Source: Pseudomonadota bacterium (GTDB taxonomy: Bacteria; Pseudomonadota; Gammaproteobacteria; Acidiferrobacterales; UBA6901). From it: 64,000 nucleotides of DNA. A program made the position numbers and the translations under genes. The DNA lies in NCBI GenBank assembly GCA_021819085.1, contig JAKASJ010000017.1, positions 1 through 64,000 of the forward strand, given 5' to 3'. The notes beneath the pieces were generated by a model. It made no database searches, had not been told where the DNA came from, and was given only the letters and a program-made list of their open reading frames with translations. Shown here piece by piece: positions 48,657 to 57,952 of the stretch. Every line of letters begins with the position of its first letter. The first letter of the stretch is position 1.

Positions 48657-50849
48657 ATGAGCGCTGCGGTTACGCGCGTCCCACGGATCGCCGCGCTTCT
48701 GGGCTTGTTCATATTCCTGCTGGTCCGGCCGGCACCTCTGCGGGCGCAGTGGAACGACCCCTATCCGGCTGCCGACGGGAACAGGAACATCCTGTATGCG
48801 GCATTCATGGAGCGCCCCAAGCGCCTCGATCCGGCCCAAGCCTACAGCGCCGACGAATACGCGTTCATATCCCAGATCTATGAGCCGCCGTTCGAGTACC
48901 AGTATCTGCTGCGGCCCTACACGCTGGTGCCGTTGACGGCACGCGCGCTGCCCCAGCCTGTCTACCTGGATCGTCACGGGCGGCGTTTGCCCGCTGATGC
49001 GTCTTCCGGCCGCATCGCCTACAGTGTCTACACAATACGGATTCGCCGCGGAATCATGTACCAGCCGCATCCGTGCTTTGCGCGCGACGCCTCCGGCAAG
49101 TATCTGTACCAGTCGCTCACGCGCGCGCAGCTCAAGGGCGTCAGGACGATTTCGGCGTTCAGGCACACCGGCACCCGCGAGCTGGTGGCGGCCGACTACG
49201 TCTACGAGATCAAACGCCTTGCGAGCCCGTGGATCCATTCTCCGCTGTACAGCGTGCTCAGCCACTACATCGTCGGATTCAGGCGCTTTGCGCATACGGC
49301 TGCGCGCCTTCGCGCAGCCTTGCCGAAGGTGGACGGCAAGCCGCCGTACATCGATCTGGGGCGCATCCCCATGGCTGGCGTGAAGGTGCTCGGGCGCTAT
49401 ACCTACAGCATCACGATCCGCGGCAAGTACCCGCAGTTTCTCTACTGGATGGCGATGCCGTTTTTCGCACCCATGCCGCCGGAGGCCGATCACTTCTTCT
49501 CCCAGCCGGGCATGGCGCGCCGCGACCTGACGCTCAACTGGTACCCGGTAGGGACTGGACCCTACATGCTGACCGTCAACGATCCCAACCGCGAGATGGT
49601 GCTGGAACGCAACCCCAACTACCACCCGGATTTCTATCCGCGGCGCGGCGAGCCTTCCGATGTTCGGCTCGGGCTTCTGAAGGATGCCGGCAAGCGCCTG
49701 CCGTTCATCAAGCGGGTCGTGTTTAGCCTGGAAAAGGAGGGCATACCGTACTGGGACAAGTTTCTGCAGGGCTACTACGACGAATCCGCCATCAGCGCCG
49801 AGAGCTTCAACCAGGTTGTGCACTTCACGCCGGGCGGCGAGGCACAGCTCACGCCATCGATGCGTGCGAAGGGCATGCGACTCGTGACGGGCGTCGCTCC
49901 GTCTATATTCTATTACGGCTTCAACATGCTCGATCCGGTCGTGGGCGGCTATTCGCAGCGCAGCCGCCGGCTGCGCCGGGCGATATCCATTGCCATCGAT
50001 ACCCAGCAATACATCTCGATATTCCGCAACGGGCGCGGGTTGCCCGCCCAGGGGCCCGTGCCGCCGGGGATATTCGGTTACGAGCCGGGCTGTGCCGGGC
50101 GCGATCCGTACGTGTATGACTGCGTCGACGGCCGTATCCAGCGCAAGCCGATCGCCACGGCCCGCCGCCTGCTGGCCGAGGCGGGTTACCCGGATGGGCG
50201 CGACGAGCGCACCGGAAAGCCGCTGCTGCTGTACTACGACACAGCGGAAACCGGTCCCGAGGCCAAGGCGAATATGGACTGGATGCGCAAGCAGTTCCGC
50301 AAGCTGAACATCCAGCTTGTCGTCCGGGCGACGGACTACAACCGGTTCCAGGCGAAGATGCGCCGCGGCGAAGAGCAGATTTTCGCGTGGGGCTGGAGTG
50401 CCGACTATCCGGATCCGGAGAATTTCCTGTTTCTGCTCTATGGGCCGAACAGCGAGGTGGGGGGCAACGGCGAGAATGCCGCCAATTACAACAATCCGGA
50501 GTTCAACCGGTTGTTCAACCGGATGCGCAACATGGAAAACACCCCGGCACGCGAGGCTATAATCAGACGCATGGTCGGAATGGTCCAGCGCGATGCTCCC
50601 TGGGTGTGGGGTTTCAATCCCATGGAGTTCCGCCTGCACCAGGCCTGGGTCTTCAACGTCAAACCCAACTACATGGCGAACAACGACCTCAAGTACCTGC
50701 GCATCGATCCGGCGCTGCGCGCGGCAGACCAGAAGGCCTGGAACAGGCCGGTGATCTGGCCGCTGTGGGTCATTCTCGGACTGCTGGTTGTCATGGTTCT
50801 GCCGGCGGTCTTCGTCTACCGGCAGAAGGAACGCAGGTCTGCGCTGTGA
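48657..50849 (+). CDS. Peptide ABC transporter substrate-binding protein with C-terminal membrane anchor
   Basis: A 730-residue SBP_bac_5-type (DppA/OppA-like) protein. The signal peptide has AALLGLFIFLLVRPAPLRAQ. Substrate-binding-fold signatures occur in GTGPYMLTVNDPNREMVLERNPNYHPDFYP and FAWGWSADYPDPENFLFLLYGPNS, as in dipeptide- and oligopeptide-binding proteins. Unusually, the C-terminus has a membrane helix (VIWPLWVILGLLVVMVLPAVFVY) followed by KERRSAL, so the protein would be anchored at its C-terminal end as well as processed. It is first of a four-gene transport operon; its TGA overlaps the permease GTG start (GTGA). Confidence 0.88.
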   Translation: MSAAVTRVPRIAALLGLFIFLLVRPAPLRAQWNDPYPAADGNRNILYAAFMERPKRLDPAQAYSADEYAFISQIYEPPFEYQYLLRPYTLVPLTARALPQPVYLDRHGRRLPADASSGRIAYSVYTIRIRRGIMYQPHPCFARDASGKYLYQSLTRAQLKGVRTISAFRHTGTRELVAADYVYEIKRLASPWIHSPLYSVLSHYIVGFRRFAHTAARLRAALPKVDGKPPYIDLGRIPMAGVKVLGRYTYSITIRGKYPQFLYWMAMPFFAPMPPEADHFFSQPGMARRDLTLNWYPVGTGPYMLTVNDPNREMVLERNPNYHPDFYPRRGEPSDVRLGLLKDAGKRLPFIKRVVFSLEKEGIPYWDKFLQGYYDESAISAESFNQVVHFTPGGEAQLTPSMRAKGMRLVTGVAPSIFYYGFNMLDPVVGGYSQRSRRLRRAISIAIDTQQYISIFRNGRGLPAQGPVPPGIFGYEPGCAGRDPYVYDCVDGRIQRKPIATARRLLAEAGYPDGRDERTGKPLLLYYDTAETGPEAKANMDWMRKQFRKLNIQLVVRATDYNRFQAKMRRGEEQIFAWGWSADYPDPENFLFLLYGPNSEVGGNGENAANYNNPEFNRLFNRMRNMENTPAREAIIRRMVGMVQRDAPWVWGFNPMEFRLHQAWVFNVKPNYMANNDLKYLRIDPALRAADQKAWNRPVIWPLWVILGLLVVMVLPAVFVYRQKERRSAL

Positions 50850-51823
50850 TCGCCTATATCATCCGGCGCATCCTGTACGCCATTCCGATCCTGATCGGCG
50901 TCAACCTGCTGACCTTCGTGCTGTTTTTCTTAGTCAACAGCCCGAACGACATGGCGCGCTTTCATCTCGGCATGAAGCGGGTGACTCCGCAGGCCATTGC
51001 CGAATGGAAGGCCGAGCACGGCTACGATGCGCCGCTGCTCTACAATTCTGCCGCATCCGGGGTGAAGAAGCTCACACAGACCATATTCTTCCAGCATTCG
51101 GTCAAGCTGTTCGTGTTCGATTTCGGGGGTTCGGACGACGGCCGCGACATCGGCTACGACATCAGGCAGCGCATGTGGCCCAGCCTTGCCATCCAGCTGC
51201 CTACCTTCGTCGTGGGGCTTGCAGTCTATATTTCCGTGGCGCTCATGATGGTGTTCTTCCGCGGTACCTACCTCGATACCGGAGGGGTCGTGCTGGCGGT
51301 CGTCCTGATGTCCATCTCGATGCTGTTCTACGTCATCGGCGGGCAGTATCTGTTCAGCAAGGTGTTGCGCCTGGTGCCGATATCGGGCTACGACAGCGGA
51401 CTTTCAGCGATCAAGTTCGTCATTCTTCCCATTGCGATCGGCGTGATCAGCGGTGTAGGTTCCAGTGTGCGGCTGTATCGGACCTTCTTTCTGGAGGAAT
51501 CCGGCAAGGACTACGTGCGCACGGCGCGCGCCAAAGGCCTGTCGGAGATCCGCGTGCTGTTCCGGCACGTGCTCAAGAATGCGATGATTCCCATCCTTAC
51601 CGGCGTGGTGGTAGTGATCCCGTCACTGTTCATCGGCAGTCTCATCCTGGAATCGTTCTTTGGAATTCCGGGGCTGGGCAGCTATACCATCGATGCCATC
51701 CGCTCGCAGGATTTCGGCATCGTGCACGCCATGGTTTTCCTCGGTTCGGTGCTGTACATCGTGGGATTGATCCTGACGGACATCAGCTACACGCTTGTCG
51801 ATCCGCGCGTGCGGCTGGGATGA
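50846..51823 (+). CDS. Peptide ABC transporter permease, DppB/OppB type
   Basis: A 325-residue permease. IAYIIRRILYAIPILIGVNLLTFVLFF is the DppB N-terminus. The ATPase-contact (EAA) loop lies near residue 230 (GKDYVRTARAKGLSEIRVLFRHVLKNAMIPIL), and LESFFGIPGLGSYTIDAI near 275. About six helices. The GTG start at 50846 overlaps the preceding stop by four bases. The next permease starts 69 bases later. Confidence 0.93.
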   Translation: MIAYIIRRILYAIPILIGVNLLTFVLFFLVNSPNDMARFHLGMKRVTPQAIAEWKAEHGYDAPLLYNSAASGVKKLTQTIFFQHSVKLFVFDFGGSDDGRDIGYDIRQRMWPSLAIQLPTFVVGLAVYISVALMMVFFRGTYLDTGGVVLAVVLMSISMLFYVIGGQYLFSKVLRLVPISGYDSGLSAIKFVILPIAIGVISGVGSSVRLYRTFFLEESGKDYVRTARAKGLSEIRVLFRHVLKNAMIPILTGVVVVIPSLFIGSLILESFFGIPGLGSYTIDAIRSQDFGIVHAMVFLGSVLYIVGLILTDISYTLVDPRVRLG

Positions 51824-51892
51824 AACGGGGCCGCTTTCCGTGCTGAAGACGACCACCGCTGCCGATAGCGCAATCGGAGTTCTGCCATAGAC

Positions 51893-53302
51893 ATGCCTTT
51901 CAAGCTGGTGATCCTGTGGACCGATGCGCTGATCTATCTGCTGCTCGCGGTGTCGATCGCGTATGGGATCTATGCGGCGCGCCATGAGCACCTGCGTGCC
52001 CCCTGGCGGCAGGTGCGGCGCAATCCGCTGGCCATGGCCGCACTCGTGGTGCTCGCCGCCTACATAGTGACAGGGCTGGTGGATTCGATTCATTTCCGCA
52101 TGAGGCTGGACGTCCCCCGGGCGCAGGCCAGGCACGCAATCTATTCTCCGCAGGTGCTGAGCGTGCTGGACCTGCTGTGTGCTCCATTGCGCACCCATGT
52201 GGAGCAAACCTATTCCGCCCCGTTTGCCCTGTATGCCTTTACGCCCCAGATGGTCCGGCGGCCGGACGGCAGCCATGTGCTGGAGTATCCGCGGCTGCGC
52301 TACGCGGGCGCTGCCCTCAAAGTCCCGGGTGACCGCGGGCGCGATATCGCAGTTCGCTGCCTGCGGGGGGCGGTCGAGAGTCTGATTCTGTGGGTGGCCG
52401 TCGCCGCCGCGGTTGCGTACTGGCGGGTACGGCGCCCCGGGGAATCCGCGCGCGCCGCATTCGGGCGCCTGATCAGAGGTGAGACCGATACACCGTGGCG
52501 GGCGATGCTCGCCAGCCTGGGTGCCGTCATTTTGTCCGTTGCCGCGGTGGCAAACCTCGGGGGGGCATACCACATCCTGGGTACCGACCAGGTCGGTCAG
52601 GATGTGCTGTTTGAGGCAATCAAGAGCATTCGCACCGGACTGCTGATCGGTACCCTGACCACCCTGGTCATGCTGCCTTTCGCGCTGGCTATGGGCGTGA
52701 TGGCCGGCTATTTCGGCGGGTGGGTCGACGATCTCATCCAGTATATCTATGCGACGCTCAGTTCGATTCCGAGCGTTCTGCTGATCGTAGCCGGAATCCT
52801 CAGCCTGGACCTGTACATGGCCAATCATGCCGCCGCCTTCGACAACATCGCACAGCGCCAGGATATGCGGCTGCTGTCCCTGTGCGTCATACTCGGAGTC
52901 ACCACCTGGACCGGGCTGTGCCGGCTGCTGCGCGGCGAAACGATGAAGCTGCGCAACATGGACTATATCCAGGCCGCCGTCGCCCTCGGCGTGCGGTCCC
53001 GCCGGATCATGACGCGGCATATCATTCCCAATGTCATGCATATCGTCTTGATCAACGTGGTGCTCAATTTCAGCGGCCTGGTGCTGGCGGAGGCGGTCCT
53101 GTCCTATGTGGGTGTCGGTGTGGACCCCAGCATGAACAGCTGGGGAAACATGATCAACGGGGCGAGGCTGGAGATGGCGCGTGATCCGGTGGTGTGGTGG
53201 TCGCTGGCTGCGGCATTCCTGTTCATGTTCACGATGGTGCTTGCAGCCAATCTTTTTGCCGATGCGGTGCGCGACGCTTTCGACCCGCGCATGAGAAAGT
53301 GA
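51893..53302 (+). CDS. Peptide ABC transporter permease, DppC/OppC type, with long extra N-terminal part
   Basis: A 469-residue permease. The C-terminal half (about residues 220-469) is standard: HILGTDQVGQDVLFEAIKSIRTGLLIG, GYFGGWVDDLIQYIYATLSSIPSVLLI, MDYIQAAVALGVRSRRIMTRHIIPN and VLSYVGVGVDPSMNSWGNMI. The first 200 residues are unusual, holding an initial membrane helix, PWRQVRRNPLAM with another helix, and a poorly charged stretch with LLCAPLRTHVEQTYSAPFALYAFTPQMVRRPDG that looks like a periplasmic loop. Typical OppC has about 300 residues. The fused ATPase gene starts 28 bases later. Confidence 0.9.
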   Translation: MPFKLVILWTDALIYLLLAVSIAYGIYAARHEHLRAPWRQVRRNPLAMAALVVLAAYIVTGLVDSIHFRMRLDVPRAQARHAIYSPQVLSVLDLLCAPLRTHVEQTYSAPFALYAFTPQMVRRPDGSHVLEYPRLRYAGAALKVPGDRGRDIAVRCLRGAVESLILWVAVAAAVAYWRVRRPGESARAAFGRLIRGETDTPWRAMLASLGAVILSVAAVANLGGAYHILGTDQVGQDVLFEAIKSIRTGLLIGTLTTLVMLPFALAMGVMAGYFGGWVDDLIQYIYATLSSIPSVLLIVAGILSLDLYMANHAAAFDNIAQRQDMRLLSLCVILGVTTWTGLCRLLRGETMKLRNMDYIQAAVALGVRSRRIMTRHIIPNVMHIVLINVVLNFSGLVLAEAVLSYVGVGVDPSMNSWGNMINGARLEMARDPVVWWSLAAAFLFMFTMVLAANLFADAVRDAFDPRMRK

Positions 53303-53330
53303 CGGCTTCGACCCGTCCCAAAGGAACTCC

Positions 53331-55361
53331 ATGCCTGCGCTGCTGAAGATCGACGGCCTCAAGGTCTGGTTCGATACCACCGGTGGCACGGTGCGCGCCG
53401 TTGACGGCGTATCCCTCGACATTGCGGCAGGAGAGTCCATGGCGCTGCTGGGCGAATCCGGCAGCGGCAAATCGGTGGCGGCCATGGCGCTGCTGCAGCT
53501 TCTGCCGCAGCCGGCGGGGCGCATTGTCGCGGGCAGGGCCCTGCTTGGCGAACGCGACCTGCTGCGTACGCCGGAACGCGACATGCGCACGGTGCGCGGA
53601 CGGCGCATCGCAATGATTTTTCAGGAGCCTCAGACCTCGCTCAACCCGGTGATGACCCTGGGTGATCAGATCAGCGAGGTCCTGCCGGCATCCTGGCCGC
53701 GAAGAAGGCGGCGCGAGCGTGTCATCTACTGGCTGGATGCCGTAGGGATCTCCGATCCCGGGCGCCGCTACCGCGAATATCCGCATCAGCTGTCCGGGGG
53801 GATGAAGCAGCGAGCGATGATCGCCATGGCGCTCGCAGGGGAGCCGGAACTGCTCGTCGCCGACGAGCCTACCACCGCCCTGGATGTGACGATTCAGGCC
53901 CAGATCCTGGACTTGCTCAAAGAACTCCAGCGGCGCACCGGAATGGCGATGCTTTTTATCACCCACGATCTCGCGGTCGCATACCAGGTTGCGGACCGTG
54001 TGGCGGTGATGTATGCGGGCGAGATCGTCGAATCGGCCGACCGACCTGCGTTCTTCGGCGGTGCCCGCCATCCCTATACGCAGAAGCTGTTCCGGGCGGT
54101 GCCCGGACGCGGCAAGCGCGGCGAGATGCTGGAGGTCATCCCCGGCGGAGTCCCGTCGCTGACGCAGGAATTTAGGGGCTGCCGCTTCGCCGATCGCTGT
54201 GACTACGCGTGGGATCTGTGTCGGACCACCATGCCGGCCTGGCGGGTCGAATCCGGCCACGGAGTGCGCTGCCACCTATACGGTGGAGCAGCGGGCCTGT
54301 CGACGCCGGTAGCGGCACCCAGGCCGGTGGCAGTACCGGTACGTGAAATCGGCCCGGGCCAGCCGCTGCTTCAGGTCAGGGACCTGAAGGTTCATTTCCC
54401 TATTCACAGCGGCATCCTGCGGCGTGTTGTCGGCCAGGTGCGTGCCGTAGACGGAGTCACGCTGTCGGTTGGAACCGGCCGCACGCTCGCGCTGGTCGGG
54501 GAATCCGGTTGCGGCAAGACCACCATCGGCAAGGCAATTCTGCAGCTGGTAGCCCCCACGGCGGGCGAGGTGTTATTCGAGGACACACGCCTCGATCTCA
54601 TGACCCCGTCGGCCCTTCGGCCGCTACGTCGGCGCCTGCAGGTCATTTTCCAGGATCCGTACGCCTCGCTCGACCCGCGCATGCTGGTCAGCGAGATTCT
54701 GGAGGAGGGCATGCATGCGCAGGGGATCGAAGTCGCCACAGCCGGGCGCCATAGCCGGGCCCGTGACCTGCTGGAGCAGGTCGGCCTGGGTGCTGAAGCG
54801 CTGACGCGCTATCCTCACGAGTTCTCGGGGGGGCAGCGGCAGCGTCTCTGCATCGCGCGCGCGTTGTCGGTGGAACCGCGCCTGATCATCTGTGATGAGC
54901 CTACCAGCGCGCTCGATGTGTCGGTGCAGGCGCAGATCCTGAACCTGCTGCGGCGATTGCAGCAGGAATTATCACTCAGCTATCTGTTCATTACGCACAA
55001 CCTGGGGGTCGTCGAGTACCTGGCCCATGAGGTGGCGGTCATGTATCTGGGGCGCCTGGTGGAAACCGGAGTGGTGCATGAGGTGCTGGAGGGACCCAGG
55101 CATCCTTATACCCAGGCACTGCTTGCGGCCGTCCCATCGATTGCCGGCAACCGGACAGGGAATGCGCCGGTGCCGCCGTCTGCCGGTCTGCCTCGCGGGG
55201 AAGCACCGTCGCCCGTCAACCCGCCGGCGGGATGCCATTATCATTCCCGTTGCCCGCAGGCGATGGCGCAGTGTCGCACGGATTACCCGGCGCCAAGCCG
55301 GATCAGTGCCACCCACTGGGTACGCTGTCACCTCTATCCGGCCGATACCGGCCCGTCATGA
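53331..55361 (+). CDS. Peptide ABC transporter ATPase, two nucleotide-binding domains in one chain
   Basis: A 676-residue fusion of a DppD- and a DppF-like ATPase, as in YejF/GsiA-type proteins. Domain 1: Walker A GESGSGKS (about residues 41-48), signature LSGGMKQR (about 153-160), and a Cys-rich oligopeptide-type C-terminal region (RGCRFADRCDYAWDLC). Domain 2: Walker A GESGCGKT (about 389-396), signature FSGGQRQR (about 497-504), with another oligo_HPY tail (GCHYHSRCPQAMAQC). Both have intact Walker B (DEPTTALD, DEPTSALD). It powers the two permeases upstream. GGAAC precedes the ATG. Confidence 0.95.
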   Translation: MPALLKIDGLKVWFDTTGGTVRAVDGVSLDIAAGESMALLGESGSGKSVAAMALLQLLPQPAGRIVAGRALLGERDLLRTPERDMRTVRGRRIAMIFQEPQTSLNPVMTLGDQISEVLPASWPRRRRRERVIYWLDAVGISDPGRRYREYPHQLSGGMKQRAMIAMALAGEPELLVADEPTTALDVTIQAQILDLLKELQRRTGMAMLFITHDLAVAYQVADRVAVMYAGEIVESADRPAFFGGARHPYTQKLFRAVPGRGKRGEMLEVIPGGVPSLTQEFRGCRFADRCDYAWDLCRTTMPAWRVESGHGVRCHLYGGAAGLSTPVAAPRPVAVPVREIGPGQPLLQVRDLKVHFPIHSGILRRVVGQVRAVDGVTLSVGTGRTLALVGESGCGKTTIGKAILQLVAPTAGEVLFEDTRLDLMTPSALRPLRRRLQVIFQDPYASLDPRMLVSEILEEGMHAQGIEVATAGRHSRARDLLEQVGLGAEALTRYPHEFSGGQRQRLCIARALSVEPRLIICDEPTSALDVSVQAQILNLLRRLQQELSLSYLFITHNLGVVEYLAHEVAVMYLGRLVETGVVHEVLEGPRHPYTQALLAAVPSIAGNRTGNAPVPPSAGLPRGEAPSPVNPPAGCHYHSRCPQAMAQCRTDYPAPSRISATHWVRCHLYPADTGPS

Positions 55362-55449
55362 GCCGCTCCCGTCAAGCCGCGGCCCGACGGGGCAGCACGG
55401 CAGCATGGTGCATGCCCGGGCAAACGGGAACAGCAGGAGGGAATGCAGG

Positions 55450-57042
55450 TCAGCCGCGACCGGGACCGACACTGGCCAAAGCTGCAGCGGGAGCGGACCG
55501 CACCCAGATCCTCAGTCTCTGACCAAGACGCAGGACAGCGGTGGCGTCCATCAGGTTCCAGCGACGCAGCTGGCGGACGTAGACATTGTATCTGCGTGCG
55601 ATACTCCAGAGCGTTTCGCCGGCCCGGACCCGATGGACCACACGCACCACGCGACCGCGCCGCACGGGGTGGTAGCGGCGCACCGGACGATACCGGCGAT
55701 AAACGGCATGATAAATGCGTGGCCGGTGCCAGTGTGCCCTGCTGCGTGCGAGCCGGTCCATAGGCACCGGGATCAGCAGGTTTTGGCCAATACGCAGGAA
55801 ATTGCCGCGCAGGCTGTTGGATGACCTGATAGCTCCGATGCTGACTCCATACCAGCGGGCAATCTGGCTCAGCGTATCGCCGCGATGTACGACATGGTGC
55901 CACCAGCGCACCCGTTCATCCGCGGGGAGTTCGCGGAGTCCCCGGAGCACGGCTTCCTTGGTGGCGGCAGGAACGAGCAGATCGTGGTCCCCGTGCGGAC
56001 CGGTCACCCAATGTATGTACGCCGGATTGATCCGGTAGAGTGTGCTGACTGACTTGCCGGTCAGTTTGGCGACGACGCTGAGATCCACCTGGGTGTGGGT
56101 CTTGATCTGCGCGAAGTACGGGCGGTTCGGTATCGCGGGAAAGGTCAGGCCGAATTTCGCGGGGTCAGATACGATGTCCACCATCGCCATCAGCTTGGGC
56201 ACGTAATTCTCGGTCTCCGGCGGAAGCCGCAGGTCCGAGTAATCGGTCGGAAGACCGTGTCGCCGGTTGTAGTCAATTGCATACTGGACTTCCCCTTCGC
56301 CGCAGTTGTAAGCGGCGAGAGCAAGCTGCCAGTTGCCATTAAAGTCGTTCTTGAGTTTCTCGAGGTAGTCGAGCGCCGCATCCGTGGACGCCACGACATC
56401 GCTGCGTCCGTCATACCACCAGTCGGTCTTGAGTCCGTAACGGCGCCCGGTGGAAGCCATGAACTGCCATAAGCCGACCGCGCGAGCGCGCGAGTAGGCA
56501 TGGGGCTGGTAGGCGCTTTCGATTGCCGGTAACAGGGCGATTTCGGTGGGCATGCCCCGCTTCTGCACTTCCTGCACGATATAGTACAGGTAGAGGCGCG
56601 CCCGCCGCAGCATGTTCTGCATGTAGACCGGATTTTCCGCGAACCATTGTTCCTGGCGCTTGACTCGCCAATTGTCGAGTGGCGGCAGAGCGAAGCCGGC
56701 GCGTATGCGATGCCAGAGACTGGCGTAGCTGTCCGGCGAAGGTTTCGCGGCAGGCGCCGAATTTCCCGCCGGACTGCTCGCGGTGGCCGTCAGGGCATTC
56801 GCGGCTCCGGCAGCGGCAATAACGGGCGCGGCCGGCGTGCCAGGCTGGGCGCTCGCCTGAACCTTGGAACTGGAAGTGCCTGCGGTGCCTGCTGCGAGCT
56901 TAGCAGCCGGAGTCGCGGCGGTCGATGTGTCGAAGTGATGGGGGAAGGAAGCACACCCCGCCATTCCGGTGAGGGTGGCAAGGATGCTTAGGGTTGCAAT
57001 GAAGTTTCGCAGGGCCTCATTATTGCTTTTAGCTCGGTCCAT
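55450..57042 (-). CDS. mltD: Membrane-bound lytic murein transglycosylase D
   Basis: A 530-residue lipoprotein that cleaves peptidoglycan. The signal ends in MAGC, so Cys30 is lipidated. An Ala/Pro-rich linker follows to about residue 110. The SLT domain holds the catalytic Glu in LPAIESAYQPHAYSRARAVGLWQFMASTG (about residue 174). Two LysM domains, HRGDTLSQIARWYGVSIG (about 384) and RAGETLWSIARRYNVYVR (about 474), bind peptidoglycan; between them lies a Tyr/Arg/His-rich stretch. Convergent with the ABC ATPase gene; next to gloB, as in E. coli. Confidence 0.95.
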   Translation of the reverse strand: MDRAKSNNEALRNFIATLSILATLTGMAGCASFPHHFDTSTAATPAAKLAAGTAGTSSSKVQASAQPGTPAAPVIAAAGAANALTATASSPAGNSAPAAKPSPDSYASLWHRIRAGFALPPLDNWRVKRQEQWFAENPVYMQNMLRRARLYLYYIVQEVQKRGMPTEIALLPAIESAYQPHAYSRARAVGLWQFMASTGRRYGLKTDWWYDGRSDVVASTDAALDYLEKLKNDFNGNWQLALAAYNCGEGEVQYAIDYNRRHGLPTDYSDLRLPPETENYVPKLMAMVDIVSDPAKFGLTFPAIPNRPYFAQIKTHTQVDLSVVAKLTGKSVSTLYRINPAYIHWVTGPHGDHDLLVPAATKEAVLRGLRELPADERVRWWHHVVHRGDTLSQIARWYGVSIGAIRSSNSLRGNFLRIGQNLLIPVPMDRLARSRAHWHRPRIYHAVYRRYRPVRRYHPVRRGRVVRVVHRVRAGETLWSIARRYNVYVRQLRRWNLMDATAVLRLGQRLRIWVRSAPAAALASVGPGRG

Positions 57043-57124
57043 GTCAGTAGATAGTAGGGTGTGACGTTGGATGCGTCAACCCTTAACTTTGCGATACTTT
57101 GCGATCGATTCTGTTCCGGACCGC

Positions 57125-57901
57125 TTATCCCTTGAAGCCATCCTTCCATCGGCGCACGGCTGCGAATGCCTCGCACTCGGACGCAAGTTGCCGGCGCGCG
57201 AACGTCTCGGCCGCAGCGTGTACCCCGGGCACGCTGCAGCGCAGGAACGGATTGACGGACTTCTCCCGCGCGATGGTCGAGGGCAGGCTGGGGCGATTGC
57301 GCTGGCGCAAGGCGATGACCGCTTCGCGGTATTGCCTTGCCTCGACATTTTCCGGCTCCACGGCGAGGGCGAACCGCAGATTCTCTTCGGTGTATTCGTG
57401 GCCGCAGAAGACTTCAGTGTCGTCGGGCAATGCCGCAAGCCGCTGCAAGGAACGGCACATCTGCTCTGCGGTACCTTCAAACAACCGGCCGCAGCCTGCC
57501 GAAAAGAGGGTGTCGCCGCAGAACAGTATGCCCCCGCCATGATAGGCGATGTGTCCGGCGGTATGGCCGGGTATGTCGATGACCCGCAGCTGCAGCCCCA
57601 GTGAGGGCAGCGGTACCTCGTCGCCTTCTCCGACGGGATGTGTGACCGCCGGGATGGCTTCGCGTGCCGGGCCGTACACGGGCACTGGATTGTCGTCGAC
57701 GAGTTCGGCTATGCCGCCCACATGGTCGCCGTGGTGATGCGTGCACAGGATCGCTACCGCCGTCAGCCGCAGCCGCGCAAGGGCCGCGCGCACCGGGGCA
57801 GCCTCACCTGGATCGACGATCGCCACGCCGTCGCCGGCATGGCCGCGGATCAGCCAGATGTAGTTGTCCTTGAAGGCCGGGACGTGTAAAACAGCGGTCA
57901 T
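57125..57901 (-). CDS. gloB: Hydroxyacylglutathione hydrolase (glyoxalase II)
   Basis: A 258-residue metallo-beta-lactamase-fold hydrolase that splits S-lactoylglutathione to lactate and glutathione in methylglyoxal removal. The metal-binding motif THHHGDH lies at residues 54-60; HTAGHIAYHGGGILFCGDTLFSAGCGRLFEG and FCGHEYTEENLRFA give the remaining ligands. Length and the C-terminal alpha domain (NPFLRCSVPGV) are as in E. coli. Divergent from the methyltransferase gene by 51 bases. Confidence 0.96.
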   Translation of the reverse strand: MTAVLHVPAFKDNYIWLIRGHAGDGVAIVDPGEAAPVRAALARLRLTAVAILCTHHHGDHVGGIAELVDDNPVPVYGPAREAIPAVTHPVGEGDEVPLPSLGLQLRVIDIPGHTAGHIAYHGGGILFCGDTLFSAGCGRLFEGTAEQMCRSLQRLAALPDDTEVFCGHEYTEENLRFALAVEPENVEARQYREAVIALRQRNRPSLPSTIAREKSVNPFLRCSVPGVHAAAETFARRQLASECEAFAAVRRWKDGFKG

Positions 57902-57952
57902 GAAAACAGTGTGGAATCCCGCTGGGCCTGAGTCAACTGATGGGCGATCCCG

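Noticed and set aside
48570-50639. A 689-codon minus-strand frame across the peptide-binding protein gene
   Set aside because: Antisense to a protein with a signal peptide and SBP motifs.
51623-53608. A 661-codon minus-strand frame across the permease and ATPase genes
   Set aside because: Antisense to recognised transporter genes; no protein family in the translation.
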